A stretch of DNA of 55,709 bases from Candidatus Caenarcanales bacterium (GCA_013216135.1 JABSOS010000020.1:1-55709); one strand, 5' to 3'; counted from the stretch's first letter, positions 7,481 to 18,478 are shown. The notes: generated by a model from the letters alone, not told the origin. Program-made: numbers and translations.

Positions 7481-9820
7481 ATGAAATTTCCTTTAGCAAT
7501 AAAGCTTAAGTTTAAAATTAACCTCTCTGGTGGAAGCAGCGGAGGAGGTGGTAGTTCTTCTGTTGATACCAGCAGCAGTTCTATTGATCCTGATTTATTT
7601 GAAGATACCGATATTTTATCTGATGAAATTTTAGAAACAGATCCCATAGACCCAGTAGAAGATATTGAAGCTCTTGAAACTGAAGATCTTGAGGCTAAGG
7701 TTGAGACAGAAAAAGAGAAAGAAGTAAGTGTCGCAGATGAGTTTATTGCAGCTAAAGCTGAAGAAGAAAATAATTCAACCCCATCCATAAATAAAAATTC
7801 AGATAACCCCGGAGGGGAAGATACTTTTACTTCTTCAAGCCTTGCCAATGCTGAGGTAGGGACTTTAAGTGTGGGGGAAGATCCTTTTACTAGCTCACCT
7901 TCGCCTGGAGAAACAGAAGCAGCATTCGACCCTGAAGCGTTAATTGATGATTGGGAAAATGTAACTTATGGAACCCCTGATGATCTTGATATAAGCTTTT
8001 TAAGCTTAGATAGACCTGAGGAAATTAATGATGGAGTTGTATCTCAAGTCCTGGATAAAACAGGTGATACCTTTGTCTACAGTCCAGAAATTATCGAAAC
8101 TAGAGAAAGATTAGCTACTGCCAGAGAAAATGGAACACTAGAACAAGAAATAGCAATCCTCAACAACACAGACAGAGAATCGCTCTCAAAAGAAAATAGA
8201 GCGTATGTTGATAATTTCAATAAATTATATGATGATGCATCTGGTTTAACTGGTATGCTTGAGGCAAATAGTATCTGGGAAAGTGTATCAATTAAAGTGA
8301 AAAGTACACCTACTGTTATTTCAGATATATCACCTCCTGGACTAGGTATAAAAGATGGTGACAGAATAGCTTCAGCTGATATTGAAGGGCAAGGAGAGAA
8401 TGCTATTGACCAAGCATCATTTGATTTCACCAGATCTGCCTGGAAATACTACAACTCTAAAGAAGTATATAGTAACGATAAAATAGATTTTTCTAAACAT
8501 GAAAATCTCAAATTAGATGATAATTTTGTAGAATATTTGGATTTATCAAATAGGTTAAGTTCAGAAGAATCAATCAAAGCATACTACACGGGTGAGGACG
8601 CTCAAGCAAAATTAGATGCAGACTTTGAAAGGTTTCAGGAACTTGATAGACTTCACGTAGCTAATATAGGAGAAAAAATCAATGTTACTGGTGACAGTAA
8701 AGCACAAACAATTAATACTGGGCAAACATCTGCAACAGAAGGAATTGCCGCTACTAGAGAAAATGTAACGAAGTCTTTTAAAATTTATAGAGGAAGACTA
8801 TCTGAAGAATTAGGAAGAGGAGCTGAAGAAGATGAGAAACTTCGTGACCAACTAATAGAGAAGGGAGCATCTCAAGAAGACGTAGAAGTTGTTGAAGAAA
8901 GAATGAGGGCAAGAAAAGAAGCTCAAGCTCGTATAGATAGCATGACAGAAGAGGAGGAAAAACAATTTAGCGAAGATATGTATCAATACATTCAGGACTT
9001 GAAAAACTCTGACGATCCAGAAAAGCAAAAATATGGTGAGCAACTTGAAAAAGATTATAAGATATTTCAAGAAACAGGTGAACTACCAGATGGTATAGTC
9101 GCTTTCATCACAGAAAGAGCAGCGAATGATCCAAATTCCAAGTTAAGTGAAACAGCTAAATACGTTCTAACAGACCGGGATATTGCATTTAGAATATTCA
9201 AAGAAGATCCGGAAGAAAATAAAGATACATCCTTAAAAGAATTCCTTCAAGAAAAATTCAGTAGAGGTGGAACACGTGATTTTGATGAAATTTCACAAGA
9301 TCTAGATTTAAGTAGTTTCGAAGTTGAAAAAATTAATCACAATGATTCTACAATACAGCAATTGAAAATCAAATATGACTACCAGCCATCAATTGATAGT
9401 AGGAGCAGTAGTCTTTCATCAACTAACTCAGATCATAGAACTTCAATGGGACAACAGATAGCAAACGCTCAATTTGCAAGAGAGCATGGCTTAGCCCCAA
9501 CTCCAGCTGGGCAATCCTCACCATCATTTGAAGCAAGAGTGAAAACAATAATGCAACTCGAAGGTGTACCACGTGAAATTGCAGAGTTAATGGCAAAAGG
9601 AGCAACTCTTGAAGAAATCACAGCTTACATAGATGAAAATAGTGATAAAGAAGCTGTACTTGCAAGTCTTGGTTTAAATCAAGAAATTGAAATCCACGAA
9701 CAAAATCAAGGTAAAAAACTAAGTGAAAGAGATAATATCGATATCATCAACGCAAGAAACTCAGGTCTAAGAACACCTCTTGCATTCAATGATGAGTTTC
9801 TAGGTATACAATTCGGTTAA
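7481..9820 (+). CDS. Large acidic protein of unknown function (779 aa)
   Basis: No domain recognised. After a short basic start (MKFPLAIKLKFKINL) comes a Gly/Ser linker (positions about 17-27) and about 130 residues of very acidic low-complexity sequence. From roughly residue 200 the protein is helix-rich, with coiled-coil-like stretches around 430-530 (EEDEKLRDQLIEKG, VEVVEERMRARKEAQARI). The last 120 residues look globular. No signal peptide, lipobox, Cys-rich motif or membrane helix is evident. A GGAAG sequence about ten bases upstream may help initiation. The last four bases overlap the end of secD on the other strand. It could be a secreted effector or a structural protein, but nothing in the sequence decides this. 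Confidence 0.8.
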   Translation: MKFPLAIKLKFKINLSGGSSGGGGSSSVDTSSSSIDPDLFEDTDILSDEILETDPIDPVEDIEALETEDLEAKVETEKEKEVSVADEFIAAKAEEENNSTPSINKNSDNPGGEDTFTSSSLANAEVGTLSVGEDPFTSSPSPGETEAAFDPEALIDDWENVTYGTPDDLDISFLSLDRPEEINDGVVSQVLDKTGDTFVYSPEIIETRERLATARENGTLEQEIAILNNTDRESLSKENRAYVDNFNKLYDDASGLTGMLEANSIWESVSIKVKSTPTVISDISPPGLGIKDGDRIASADIEGQGENAIDQASFDFTRSAWKYYNSKEVYSNDKIDFSKHENLKLDDNFVEYLDLSNRLSSEESIKAYYTGEDAQAKLDADFERFQELDRLHVANIGEKINVTGDSKAQTINTGQTSATEGIAATRENVTKSFKIYRGRLSEELGRGAEEDEKLRDQLIEKGASQEDVEVVEERMRARKEAQARIDSMTEEEEKQFSEDMYQYIQDLKNSDDPEKQKYGEQLEKDYKIFQETGELPDGIVAFITERAANDPNSKLSETAKYVLTDRDIAFRIFKEDPEENKDTSLKEFLQEKFSRGGTRDFDEISQDLDLSSFEVEKINHNDSTIQQLKIKYDYQPSIDSRSSSLSSTNSDHRTSMGQQIANAQFAREHGLAPTPAGQSSPSFEARVKTIMQLEGVPREIAELMAKGATLEEITAYIDENSDKEAVLASLGLNQEIEIHEQNQGKKLSERDNIDIINARNSGLRTPLAFNDEFLGIQFG

Positions 9821-11100
9821 CTAAACATCTTAGTTTCTTTAATTTTGAAGATATCAACACTTGAAAATAAAAGAGTTTTAGTAATAAATAATGAGCTAAA
9901 TAAACTTAAAACAACACCTATTAATAAAGTAATCGCAAAACCTTTCACAATCCCAGTCCCAAAGATAATAAGAATTAAACAAACCATTGAAGTATTCATA
10001 TTACTGTCAAAAATGCTAGTGTATGCTCTTTCAAAACCATCTCTAAGACCTATATAAACTGACTTGCCTGATCTCATTTCTTCTTTCGCTCTTTCAAAAA
10101 TGAGAATGTTAGCATCTACTGCCATACCGATACTCAATATAAAACCTGCAACCCCTGCTAGGGTAAGAGTCACAGCTCCTTTAAATACTGCAAGAGCTAA
10201 AAGAACATATATAGCTAAAGCTAAAGAAGCAACTAAACCTGAAAATCTGTAAGTAAAAAGCATAAATAAGATTACACATAAAAATCCAAATAAGCCGGCT
10301 TTCATACTTTTAGCGATTGATTCTTTACCAAGACTTGCACTAATAGATCTTTCTGTAAGAATCTTTACAGGAACTGGAAGTGCACCAGCGTTTAATTGAA
10401 CAGCAAGGTCCTGCGCTTCTTCAACGGAGAAGTCCCCAGAGATTTGCCCAGAACCTGCTGTAATAGCACTTCTTACAACTGGAGCAGAAATAAGATTTCC
10501 GTCTAAGAAGATAGCCAAAGGCTTTCCAATCATTCCAGAAGTTAAATCACCAAACTTTTTAGCTGCTGCTGGTTTTAAATCAAAAGAAACTATCCAGTTG
10601 AAACCACCTTCAGTAGCTGCTTGTGCTCTTTTAAAATCAGCACCAGTGATGCCAGTGTTTACCCACTCACCTTTATCTCCAAGTTTTTTAAACTCTAAGA
10701 AAGCTGTAGCTAAAAGTCTTCTTTTCACAAGCTCAGGGTCGACACCAGGAATCTCAACTAAAATTCTATCCTTTCCAACTTGCTGAACCACAGCTTCAGT
10801 AGTTCCAGAAGCATTAACTCTATTTTCAAAAACTTTTACCAAACCTGCCATGATATCAGGCGTGATTTTTTCTACCTGTTTATTAGGAAGCGCCTGGAAT
10901 TCGAATTGGGAACCACCTACTAAATCTAAGCCTAAACTTAAATCAGAGAAAGCAGAATAACCAAAAACACTAAAATTAGCTTCTTTCTTTACATCCTCTG
11001 TAAGATCAGCACTTTTTTGAAAATTAAAGATGTTAGAGACTGACCAAATAATTAATAAGCCAATCAGGATTACCTTAAAATTACGTTTTACAAATTCCAT
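9817..11100 (-). CDS. secD: Protein translocase subunit SecD
   Basis: Inner-membrane RND-like accessory of the Sec translocon; together with SecF it uses the proton motive force to complete export. N-terminal membrane helix (about 8-26), the SecD hallmark LGLDLVGGSQFEF, a periplasmic domain with the ILVEIPGVD motif, then five further membrane segments after about residue 270 including SIGMAVDANILIFERAKEE. 427 residues, a usual size for short SecD proteins. secF is not adjacent, unlike in most bacteria. It starts 12 bp after ispE on the same strand. Confidence 0.95.
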   Translation of the reverse strand: MEFVKRNFKVILIGLLIIWSVSNIFNFQKSADLTEDVKKEANFSVFGYSAFSDLSLGLDLVGGSQFEFQALPNKQVEKITPDIMAGLVKVFENRVNASGTTEAVVQQVGKDRILVEIPGVDPELVKRRLLATAFLEFKKLGDKGEWVNTGITGADFKRAQAATEGGFNWIVSFDLKPAAAKKFGDLTSGMIGKPLAIFLDGNLISAPVVRSAITAGSGQISGDFSVEEAQDLAVQLNAGALPVPVKILTERSISASLGKESIAKSMKAGLFGFLCVILFMLFTYRFSGLVASLALAIYVLLALAVFKGAVTLTLAGVAGFILSIGMAVDANILIFERAKEEMRSGKSVYIGLRDGFERAYTSIFDSNMNTSMVCLILIIFGTGIVKGFAITLLIGVVLSLFSSLFITKTLLFSSVDIFKIKETKMFS

Positions 11101-11112
11101 GCATATGTAAAT

Positions 11113-12111
11113 TTAGCATGGATCTAAAAACTTACACTTAAATACAGAATAATTTTTAGGTTCGTATATTTCCTTAGCTTTTCTATATAAATTGTTCAAA
11201 TTACCAATATCTTCAGGGTAAAAAGCAAGCATAGTTGAGCCTGATCCAGAAAGCAAAACCTTCTTTGCAAATAGTCTAGATTTTAGAGTGTCTCTGATTT
11301 GAGATAAAACTGGATACTCAGGAAATAAAGCCTCTTCGAAGTTATTAAAAAGTTCACTGATAGTTTCCTTACTCTCCATAGTCATAAGTGCAGGATCTTT
11401 ATTAAAAACTAGACCTGTTATTTTTTTCATTCTTGCACGCTCCGCGTGCCTATTTAAAATCTCGTAAGCTTTAGCTGTCTCAATCCCAAAATCTGGCTTT
11501 ATAATAACTAAATTAGACATCTCCTTAGGGTTTAAAGCTATTTTCGGCTCAGAGAACTTTTCTCCACGTCCTTCAGCATATCTTCGAGGCTTCTCTACAG
11601 AATTTAAACAGAAAGGTACGTCTGACCCTAACTCAAGAGCTAGTTCTTCTAAAAGATCAGATGCCATAGTGTAGTTGTAGTTCTCAGTAAAATACTGATC
11701 TAAAACCCTGAGCATTGCTCCAGCATTAGCACTACCTCCACCAAGCCCAGCTTGAATAGGTATTTTCTTATTTAAGTTTATAAAAATCTTTAAAACCCTA
11801 ATTTGTTCTAAAACAACTGGATTCATTCTTTCAAAATAGAGCTTAGTCGCTCGGTTTATTAAATTATCATCACCAAAGGATTCAGTTTCTTTAGAATTAG
11901 ATTTAAATTCTATCTCGTAATTAAAATTAACTGATTGAGCTACTAAAGCTTCAAATTCTACGGTTAACTCATCACATAAATCAATGGCCTGAAAAACAGT
12001 CTTAAGATTATGGTATCCATCATCACGTGGATAAAACTTCTTATCAAGTATGTTCAGATAAAGATTTATCTTCGCTGGTGCTTTTTCTTGATATCCTGCT
12101 TTAATAATCAC
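11113..12111 (-). CDS. ispE: 4-diphosphocytidyl-2-C-methyl-D-erythritol kinase (IspE)
   Basis: GHMP kinase that phosphorylates CDP-ME in the MEP route to isoprenoid precursors. Motifs: APAKINLYLNI with the substrate Lys, the ATP loop PIQAGLGGGSANAGAM, GSDVPF and the C-terminal LLSGSGSTMLAF. 332 residues, some 35-45 longer than most homologues, with extra sequence near 70-90 and 215-260. The start codon is GTG at 12111. It lies about 208 bp downstream of the 16S rRNA 3' end on the same strand and 12 bp before secD. Isoprenoid synthesis also feeds the undecaprenyl carrier handled by UppP. Confidence 0.94.
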   Translation of the reverse strand: MIIKAGYQEKAPAKINLYLNILDKKFYPRDDGYHNLKTVFQAIDLCDELTVEFEALVAQSVNFNYEIEFKSNSKETESFGDDNLINRATKLYFERMNPVVLEQIRVLKIFINLNKKIPIQAGLGGGSANAGAMLRVLDQYFTENYNYTMASDLLEELALELGSDVPFCLNSVEKPRRYAEGRGEKFSEPKIALNPKEMSNLVIIKPDFGIETAKAYEILNRHAERARMKKITGLVFNKDPALMTMESKETISELFNNFEEALFPEYPVLSQIRDTLKSRLFAKKVLLSGSGSTMLAFYPEDIGNLNNLYRKAKEIYEPKNYSVFKCKFLDPC

Positions 12112-12153
12112 TTGTTTATATATTATGTACTAAAAACACATAAAAACTAACAT

Positions 12154-12176
12154 ATCTGAAGTAAAATACTTCAGAT
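12154..12176 (-). terminator. Perfect 10-bp hairpin between 16S rRNA and ispE
   Basis: The arms 12154-12163 (ATCTGAAGTA) and 12167-12176 are exact reverse complements around a 3-base loop. Read on the minus strand, the stem is followed after about six bases by GTTTTTA. It may terminate the rRNA transcript or attenuate read-through into ispE. The T-run is not immediate, so the call is tentative. Confidence 0.5.
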
Positions 12177-12192
12177 TAATTAATATTAAATT

Positions 12193-12217
12193 GTAAACTG
12201 AAAACTGAATAATACCT
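12193..12217 (-). repeat. 16S rRNA processing-stem arm, 3' side
   Basis: 25 bases pair with 13911-13935 across the whole 16S gene, with a single non-Watson-Crick position. Such arms flanking 16S form the double-stranded stalk cut by RNase III. The next six bases (12218-12223, GATCTC) also match GAGATC at 13872-13877, so the stalk may extend with a bulge on the 5' side. Confidence 0.85.
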
Positions 12218-12237
12218 GATCTCGCTAGAACGCTCCA

Positions 12238-12280
12238 CTAATGAGGTTTGAGTTGATCAGTTAAATAAATAACTCATTAG
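12238..12280 (-). other. Hairpin in the 16S trailer
   Basis: CTAATGAG at 12238-12245 is the reverse complement of CTCATTAG near 12273-12280, giving an 8-bp stem with a long loop, inside the trailer between the 16S 3' end and the processing arm. Probably part of precursor folding. Confidence 0.5.
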
Positions 12281-12319
12281 TTTCATCGCGATCGACCTTC
12301 GGGCTGAGCCCTACTCCTT

Positions 12320-13816
<1,497 letters not shown>

Positions 13817-13832
13817 TTTTTATAAAAATCAT

Positions 13833-13844
13833 AAATGGACAATT
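13833..13844. other. 12-bp palindrome in the 16S leader
   Basis: GGACAATTGTCC is a perfect palindrome about 20 bases upstream of the 16S 5' end. It could form a small hairpin in the leader or be a protein site. No function can be assigned. Confidence 0.4.
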
Positions 13845-13910
13845 GTCCTGATCTACTCAAAATTGAATTAACGAGATCACATCAAATAAATGATGTTCTT
13901 GTTTGTAAAT

Positions 13911-13935
13911 AGGTATTATTCAGTTTTCAGCTTAC
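13911..13935 (-). repeat. 16S rRNA processing-stem arm, 5' side
   Basis: Partner of 12193-12217. On the minus strand the leader arm reads GTAAGCTG... against GTAAACTG... in the reverse complement, so 24 of 25 positions match. The remaining 150 bases up to the next gene (13936-14083) must hold the rRNA promoter. A TATGAT-like -10 is visible near 13970, but no convincing -35 was found at the right distance. Confidence 0.85.
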
Positions 13936-14083
13936 TTGCCAGTGAGGTGTGTCCCTCAGTGGATTTACAATCATAGCAATCGACTTGCCAATTTGCACGA
14001 AAAAATGTTTAAAAAAAGGTTAATGTCGGAACTCTTTGGGGTATCATCCGGAACAATTCCAGCTCCAGAAGCGAAAAATAGCC

Positions 14084-14875
14084 TTATTTTTTTTCTAAAG
14101 TATAGCCTCGAATTTTTGCAAAAGGCCAGTAAAAACAGTAAAAAACGCCTAAAAACGAAAAAAATATAAACAAGCCAAGCGTGTTCTGAAAAAAGGTAAA
14201 TAAGCTAAGCAAAAGTGCCTGTTCCCCAATGTTAAAGCGCAATATCGGGATTTTTTCATACACAAATAAGCCAAAATTCATAAATTTCTTCAAAAATAAC
14301 TTGAAAAATTTTTTTTCAACTAAGTCATGAGATTCAAAAAATACTTGCTCGCTTTTTTCTAATTTCACATCTTGATTAACGTAATAGTCAATCAGGTAAA
14401 GGCTAAAGAAGCTAATCATAGATAATGGCCAAATCATCCAGGCTTCAAAACTCACCTGAAATACCCTGAAATTAATCGATATAGTTTCAGCACTTTGATG
14501 CTTTAAAAACCAACCCAGTGCTAGAAAAAAGCAATAAAAAAAATCTTTTACACGATCTGAAACCCTATCTAACCAGGCCCCAAAATTAGAACTTAAATTA
14601 CGATATCTAGCCAACTGACCGTCCATACAATCAAAAATAAAAGAGGCCTGTATTAAAATCGCACCACCAATCATGGCTTTAGTATCGTGAATAAAAAAGC
14701 AGCAGGAAGCTAGTAAACCCAGAAATAAAGAAAAAAATGTCAGATGGTTTGGAGTAATTCCCTTGATATCAGCTAAAAAATAAAGAATTTTGTTTGCAAG
14801 GGGTGCCGCAAAAATAGTGGCCCACCAACCATCATTTTTCTTTATTGAATCCTTTAACTTAACTTTATCGGGCAT
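14084..14875 (-). CDS. CDP-alcohol phosphatidyltransferase family protein
   Basis: Membrane enzyme that joins an alcohol to the phosphatidyl group of a CDP-activated lipid. The full catalytic signature is present: D82-C-M-D85-G-Q-L-A-R90, then G99-A-W-L-D103-R-V-S-D107. Several hydrophobic segments follow. 263 residues from the ATG at 14875; the frame is open to a TTG at 14896, but MPDKVKLK looks the better start. The product (phosphatidylglycerol phosphate, phosphatidylserine, inositol or a related lipid) cannot be told from the motif alone. Divergent from tatC with 46 bp between starts. Upstream on this strand lies tatC in reverse, downstream the 16S promoter region. Confidence 0.88.
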   Translation of the reverse strand: MPDKVKLKDSIKKNDGWWATIFAAPLANKILYFLADIKGITPNHLTFFSLFLGLLASCCFFIHDTKAMIGGAILIQASFIFDCMDGQLARYRNLSSNFGAWLDRVSDRVKDFFYCFFLALGWFLKHQSAETISINFRVFQVSFEAWMIWPLSMISFFSLYLIDYYVNQDVKLEKSEQVFFESHDLVEKKFFKLFLKKFMNFGLFVYEKIPILRFNIGEQALLLSLFTFFQNTLGLFIFFSFLGVFYCFYWPFAKIRGYTLEKK

Positions 14876-14921
14876 ATATATTAAAGTAAAAATCAAATAG
14901 CTAATTAGAGAATAGCCTAAA

Positions 14922-15731
14922 ATGCCTGAGCCAGAAAAAAACCGAGAAGACTATTTAAAAGAAAATAATATCTACACTGAAGAAAGCGAAGAAGTGAAAG
15001 ACAGTGATGGAATTTATGATCCTAAGAAAAAAGATCTAACTGAGCATTTAGAGGAAATTAGAAATAGAGCATTTATAGTTCTAGCAACGCTTGCCATAGG
15101 TTTTATAGTCGCATTTCAGTTTTCAGAGAGCTTATTAACTTTTCTTGAAACCAGAGCTCCTAGTGGTTCTAGCTTCTTTCAGTTAAAACCAGGAGAATCT
15201 TTGTTCTCTAGTATTAAAGTCGCTGGCTTTGTTGCACTCTTAATCACTGCCCCAGTCTTAAGTTCACAGGTATTTTCTTTTTTAAAACCAGGTTTAAAAA
15301 AACATGAGTATAAAATTATCAGAATTATATTCTACTTTGCCCCTTTTCTATTTCTTTTAGGGACTTGCTTTGCTTTTTATTTTATACTCCCTCCTCTTTT
15401 AGGTTTCCTCCTAGGATTCAACTCTGGAGCAATTGAAAGTAGATACGGTATTGAACACTTTGTAAATCTTACTCTGTCACTGCTATTCGTCTCAGGTTTA
15501 TCTTTTCAGTTACCAATAATACTTCTAGTAGCTTGTTTCTTTAAGATAGTTACCCTAAAACAGTTATTCTCAATTTGGCGCTATGTCGTCATGGGAGCAT
15601 TTGTAATCTCAGCGTTTATAACACCGACTCCTGACCCGCTGACCATGTCTATACTTGCCTGTGCCTTACTAGGACTTTATTTCATCACTCTTGGTGTAAT
15701 TAAAATACTGGGTATAGGAAACAAAGCTTAA
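14922..15731 (+). CDS. tatC: Sec-independent protein translocase subunit TatC
   Basis: Core of the twin-arginine export system; binds the RR signal peptide of folded cargo. The family start motif appears as LTEHLEEIRNRA after an unusually long charged cytoplasmic N-terminus (about 38 residues). Six membrane segments follow, with the conserved FLKPGL loop and a final TPTPDPLT turn. 269 residues, normal size. tatA/tatB are not adjacent. Its stop overlaps the stop of the convergent fmt by 4 bp. Confidence 0.95.
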   Translation: MPEPEKNREDYLKENNIYTEESEEVKDSDGIYDPKKKDLTEHLEEIRNRAFIVLATLAIGFIVAFQFSESLLTFLETRAPSGSSFFQLKPGESLFSSIKVAGFVALLITAPVLSSQVFSFLKPGLKKHEYKIIRIIFYFAPFLFLLGTCFAFYFILPPLLGFLLGFNSGAIESRYGIEHFVNLTLSLLFVSGLSFQLPIILLVACFFKIVTLKQLFSIWRYVVMGAFVISAFITPTPDPLTMSILACALLGLYFITLGVIKILGIGNKA

Positions 15732-16813
15732 ATTAAGCTATCACCTTCTTTAAGCCTAAGACCGTTTAAGCAGTCACTTGCTTTCATTTCTTTTTTCCCA
15801 GCAGGTTTAAGCTTATTTATCTGCAAAACCCCATCCTGGGTTTGAATCCAAATATAACCAATTTTATGGTCAATCTTAACGATCTCAGCTAATTGATAAT
15901 TTTTAGTTTCACTATCAGCTTCTAAAAATGCTTTCACAAAAGGAATTTCAGTTTCTGTAATAACAATCTTTTCATCCTGGTACATAAAGAATGAACCAGG
16001 CCATGGATAAGTTCCACGAACCATATTGTGAATATTTTTAGCTGAGTTAGGCTTAGAGTACTTGAAAAAATCCTGCCTAGGATTAGGAGAGCTATAAAAT
16101 ATTTCTTCAGCAGAAAAATCAATTCCCCCTAAATCTTTAGTCATAAATGGAGCAAGCTTTTTAGATACATCTAATTCTTCATATCCTTCTTGCTCTTTAG
16201 CAAATTGGTTTTTAATAGCGAGATAATCTCTATTAGTATTAGTTTTCAAAGCATCATCTAACTTAAGTAAAGACTCTAAGAGCAAATCAGCTCCCACCAA
16301 TGACATTCTTTCAGTCAAGGACGCTGCATTTTCATTCAAATCAGAAATCATACTAATGCTATCGATCGCAGGACCGGTGTCCACTCCTTTGTCACTGAAC
16401 ATTGTGGAGACGCCGATTTCTTCTTCACCGTTAATTAGCATCCAGTTAATAGGCGCTGGACCTCTATAGGCTGGCAAGATACTTGCGTGTAAATTAACTA
16501 CTCCTATTTTAGGAATATCTAAAACGTTTTGTTTTAGGATCTGCCCGTAGGCGACAGTAACAAAGACATCAGGATTAAAAGTCCTTAATTTATCAATCAA
16601 TTCTTCATCTGAGCTTAACTTTTCTGGTTGAAAGACTGGTATACAATGCTCACTAGCAACAGTTTTTACTGGAGGTGGCGTTAACTTTTGCTTTCTACCA
16701 ACCGGTTTATCTGGTTGAGTAACCACAGCCAGTACATTCATAGCTGGATGAGAAATCAACTGTTGAAGACAAGGAACCGCAAAATCAGGCGTAGCAAAAA
16801 AAACGATCTGCAT
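15728..16813 (-). CDS. fmt: Methionyl-tRNA formyltransferase
   Basis: Adds formyl to Met-tRNAfMet using 10-formyl-THF, needed for normal translation start. Motifs: IVFFATPDFAVPCL at the N-terminus, the loop QPDKPVGRKQKLTPPPVK, the catalytic region NLHASILPAYRGPAPINW (Asn/His) and STMFSDKGVDTGP. The C-terminal OB-like domain contains TYPWPGSFF. 361 residues against the usual 310-320; the extra length lies around residues 190-250. Only 16 bp separate its start from that of the divergent tolC-like gene. Confidence 0.95.
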   Translation of the reverse strand: MQIVFFATPDFAVPCLQQLISHPAMNVLAVVTQPDKPVGRKQKLTPPPVKTVASEHCIPVFQPEKLSSDEELIDKLRTFNPDVFVTVAYGQILKQNVLDIPKIGVVNLHASILPAYRGPAPINWMLINGEEEIGVSTMFSDKGVDTGPAIDSISMISDLNENAASLTERMSLVGADLLLESLLKLDDALKTNTNRDYLAIKNQFAKEQEGYEELDVSKKLAPFMTKDLGGIDFSAEEIFYSSPNPRQDFFKYSKPNSAKNIHNMVRGTYPWPGSFFMYQDEKIVITETEIPFVKAFLEADSETKNYQLAEIVKIDHKIGYIWIQTQDGVLQINKLKPAGKKEMKASDCLNGLRLKEGDSLI

Positions 16814-16829
16814 TTGTATTTATTATAGA

Positions 16830-18404
16830 ATGACTATAGGTTTGTATAAACGAAGACGAGCAGGAATATTAACTTTTATAGCCTTAGTCGGTCTAAGTAG
16901 TTCTGTTTATGCTGAAAAAGACATACCTAATTTCTTACAACCACCACCCCAAACTCTTCATGTATCAGTTGAAAAAGAAGTTATTACTGATGAGGAAGAA
17001 GCACCCGTAATAATAGAACAAGAACTTCGTTTAAACCCGATACTAAGCCAAGAATTCAAACCAATAAAATTTGAAAAATTATTTTTCAAAGGAAAGATTG
17101 AAGCGAATAATTTTGATCCCATTTCTCTAGATGTAGACTTTGTCAAACCTTCAGAACTAAGCCTTGAAGAGGTTTTAGAGGAGTCTATTCTAAATAATCT
17201 TGATTTAAGTATTGCAAAACTTGATAGTAAGATTGCAAAATGGCAATTTTGGGAAAAATTCTCTGACAACCTACCTGACTTTTCTTTTAACTTTGGTGGT
17301 AGAGACTTAAACGGTACTTTCTTCATCAACTCAGGCTTCCAAGCACCAATTGATGAGCGTATCGCGTCAAGAGGTTTACGCTTTGATTACAGGGCCTTTA
17401 ATGGTGGAACTACTTTATTTCTAACGATGGCTGAAAAGTACTATAGAAGAGCAGCAGAGGATCAAGAAGAAGAAGTATATAATTTAACCCTTTATGAATC
17501 TGCAAGACTTTATAACCTACTTCTAAACTCTCAGTTACAAGTTGCTAGTAAATTAAAAGCACTTAAAAGTGCTGAATTAAATTTAGATTTAAGCAAAAAG
17601 TTTTTTAATGCTGGCACTGGTACCAAGCTAGATTTAATGCAAGCTGAAGCCCAAGTCGCAAATGTTCACAAAGAACTGATTGATGCTGAAGCTAATTTTA
17701 GAATCTCCGAGATCGATTTAGCAAACCATTTAAGATACCCTCTAACAGCAACAATTCAAGCACAAGATAAAGATATTTCTATCTATAAATTAGTACCAGA
17801 TGATTTAAATATGGAAAATTTCATAGAACAGGCTAAAGAGCAAAACCCTGTAATTAAAAGAAATATTTCACTTAAGAAGGCCGCATTTAACCAAGGTTTA
17901 TCAAAGATTGGTGACTTTTTACCGAAACTAGACTTGTATGCAGAGCAAGCTGGAAATGGTCCTGATTTAAGTGAGCTTGCGACCATTGATACATTTGGAT
18001 TTTTTGTTAATTTTGAAATTGGTCAAAACCTTGGTGTAGGAAGTTTCAGTGATTTAATGAAATCACGTAACGAAATTGAACGTGCAAAATTAGCTTTAGA
18101 AAAAGAAGAAAGACGGATTGAGACTGAACTAAGAACAGCATATATACGTTTTCAACAAGCAAAATCTTCAATTTTAGCGTCAGAGAAAGAACTATTAGCT
18201 TCAAAAGAAGCTTTAAGACTTTCAAAACTTAGATATGAAAATGGCCTAGAAATTTTTGCAAACTTAACTCAAAAAGAAAGTGAATTTTTTGATAGTCAAA
18301 GTCGTTACATAAATGATGTCACTACATATAATGTAGCCCAAGCTCGAATAGCTTACTTAATGGGTAATATTAATATTCACGATATATTAAGCCAAACTCT
18401 ATAA
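16830..18404 (+). CDS. TolC-family outer-membrane efflux protein
   Basis: Trimeric outer-membrane channel component of type I secretion or RND/ABC efflux. Signal peptide about 1-28 (RRRAGILTFIALVGLSSSVYA, cleavage before EKD). After a 100-residue linker come two long helical repeats typical of OEP domains: SLEEVLEESILNNLDLSIAK and NFIEQAKEQNPVIKRNISLKKA as repeat starts, GTGTKLDLMQAEAQVANV in the first and LRYENGLEIFANLTQKE in the second. 524 residues, within the family range. No inner-membrane partner is in the window. Ends just before a strong hairpin. Confidence 0.9.
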   Translation: MTIGLYKRRRAGILTFIALVGLSSSVYAEKDIPNFLQPPPQTLHVSVEKEVITDEEEAPVIIEQELRLNPILSQEFKPIKFEKLFFKGKIEANNFDPISLDVDFVKPSELSLEEVLEESILNNLDLSIAKLDSKIAKWQFWEKFSDNLPDFSFNFGGRDLNGTFFINSGFQAPIDERIASRGLRFDYRAFNGGTTLFLTMAEKYYRRAAEDQEEEVYNLTLYESARLYNLLLNSQLQVASKLKALKSAELNLDLSKKFFNAGTGTKLDLMQAEAQVANVHKELIDAEANFRISEIDLANHLRYPLTATIQAQDKDISIYKLVPDDLNMENFIEQAKEQNPVIKRNISLKKAAFNQGLSKIGDFLPKLDLYAEQAGNGPDLSELATIDTFGFFVNFEIGQNLGVGSFSDLMKSRNEIERAKLALEKEERRIETELRTAYIRFQQAKSSILASEKELLASKEALRLSKLRYENGLEIFANLTQKESEFFDSQSRYINDVTTYNVAQARIAYLMGNINIHDILSQTL

Positions 18405-18422
18405 ATCTTCTAGAAAAAAAAG

Positions 18423-18455
18423 AAAATCCCTTACAATTGGAGCGCAAGGGATTTT
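18423..18455. terminator. Bidirectional intrinsic terminator
   Basis: AAAATCCCTT (18423-18432) pairs exactly with AAGGGATTTT (18446-18455) around a 13-base loop, between the stops of two convergent genes. The A/T ends of the stem supply a T-rich tail in both directions. Confidence 0.85.
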
Positions 18456-18478
18456 CGTGGGTGTGAGTCAAATTGTTA

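Noticed and set aside
13936..14169. 77-codon open frame upstream of 16S
   Set aside because: It overlaps the rRNA promoter/leader region and the end of the phosphatidyltransferase gene, and ends in low-complexity lysines; not credible as a protein.
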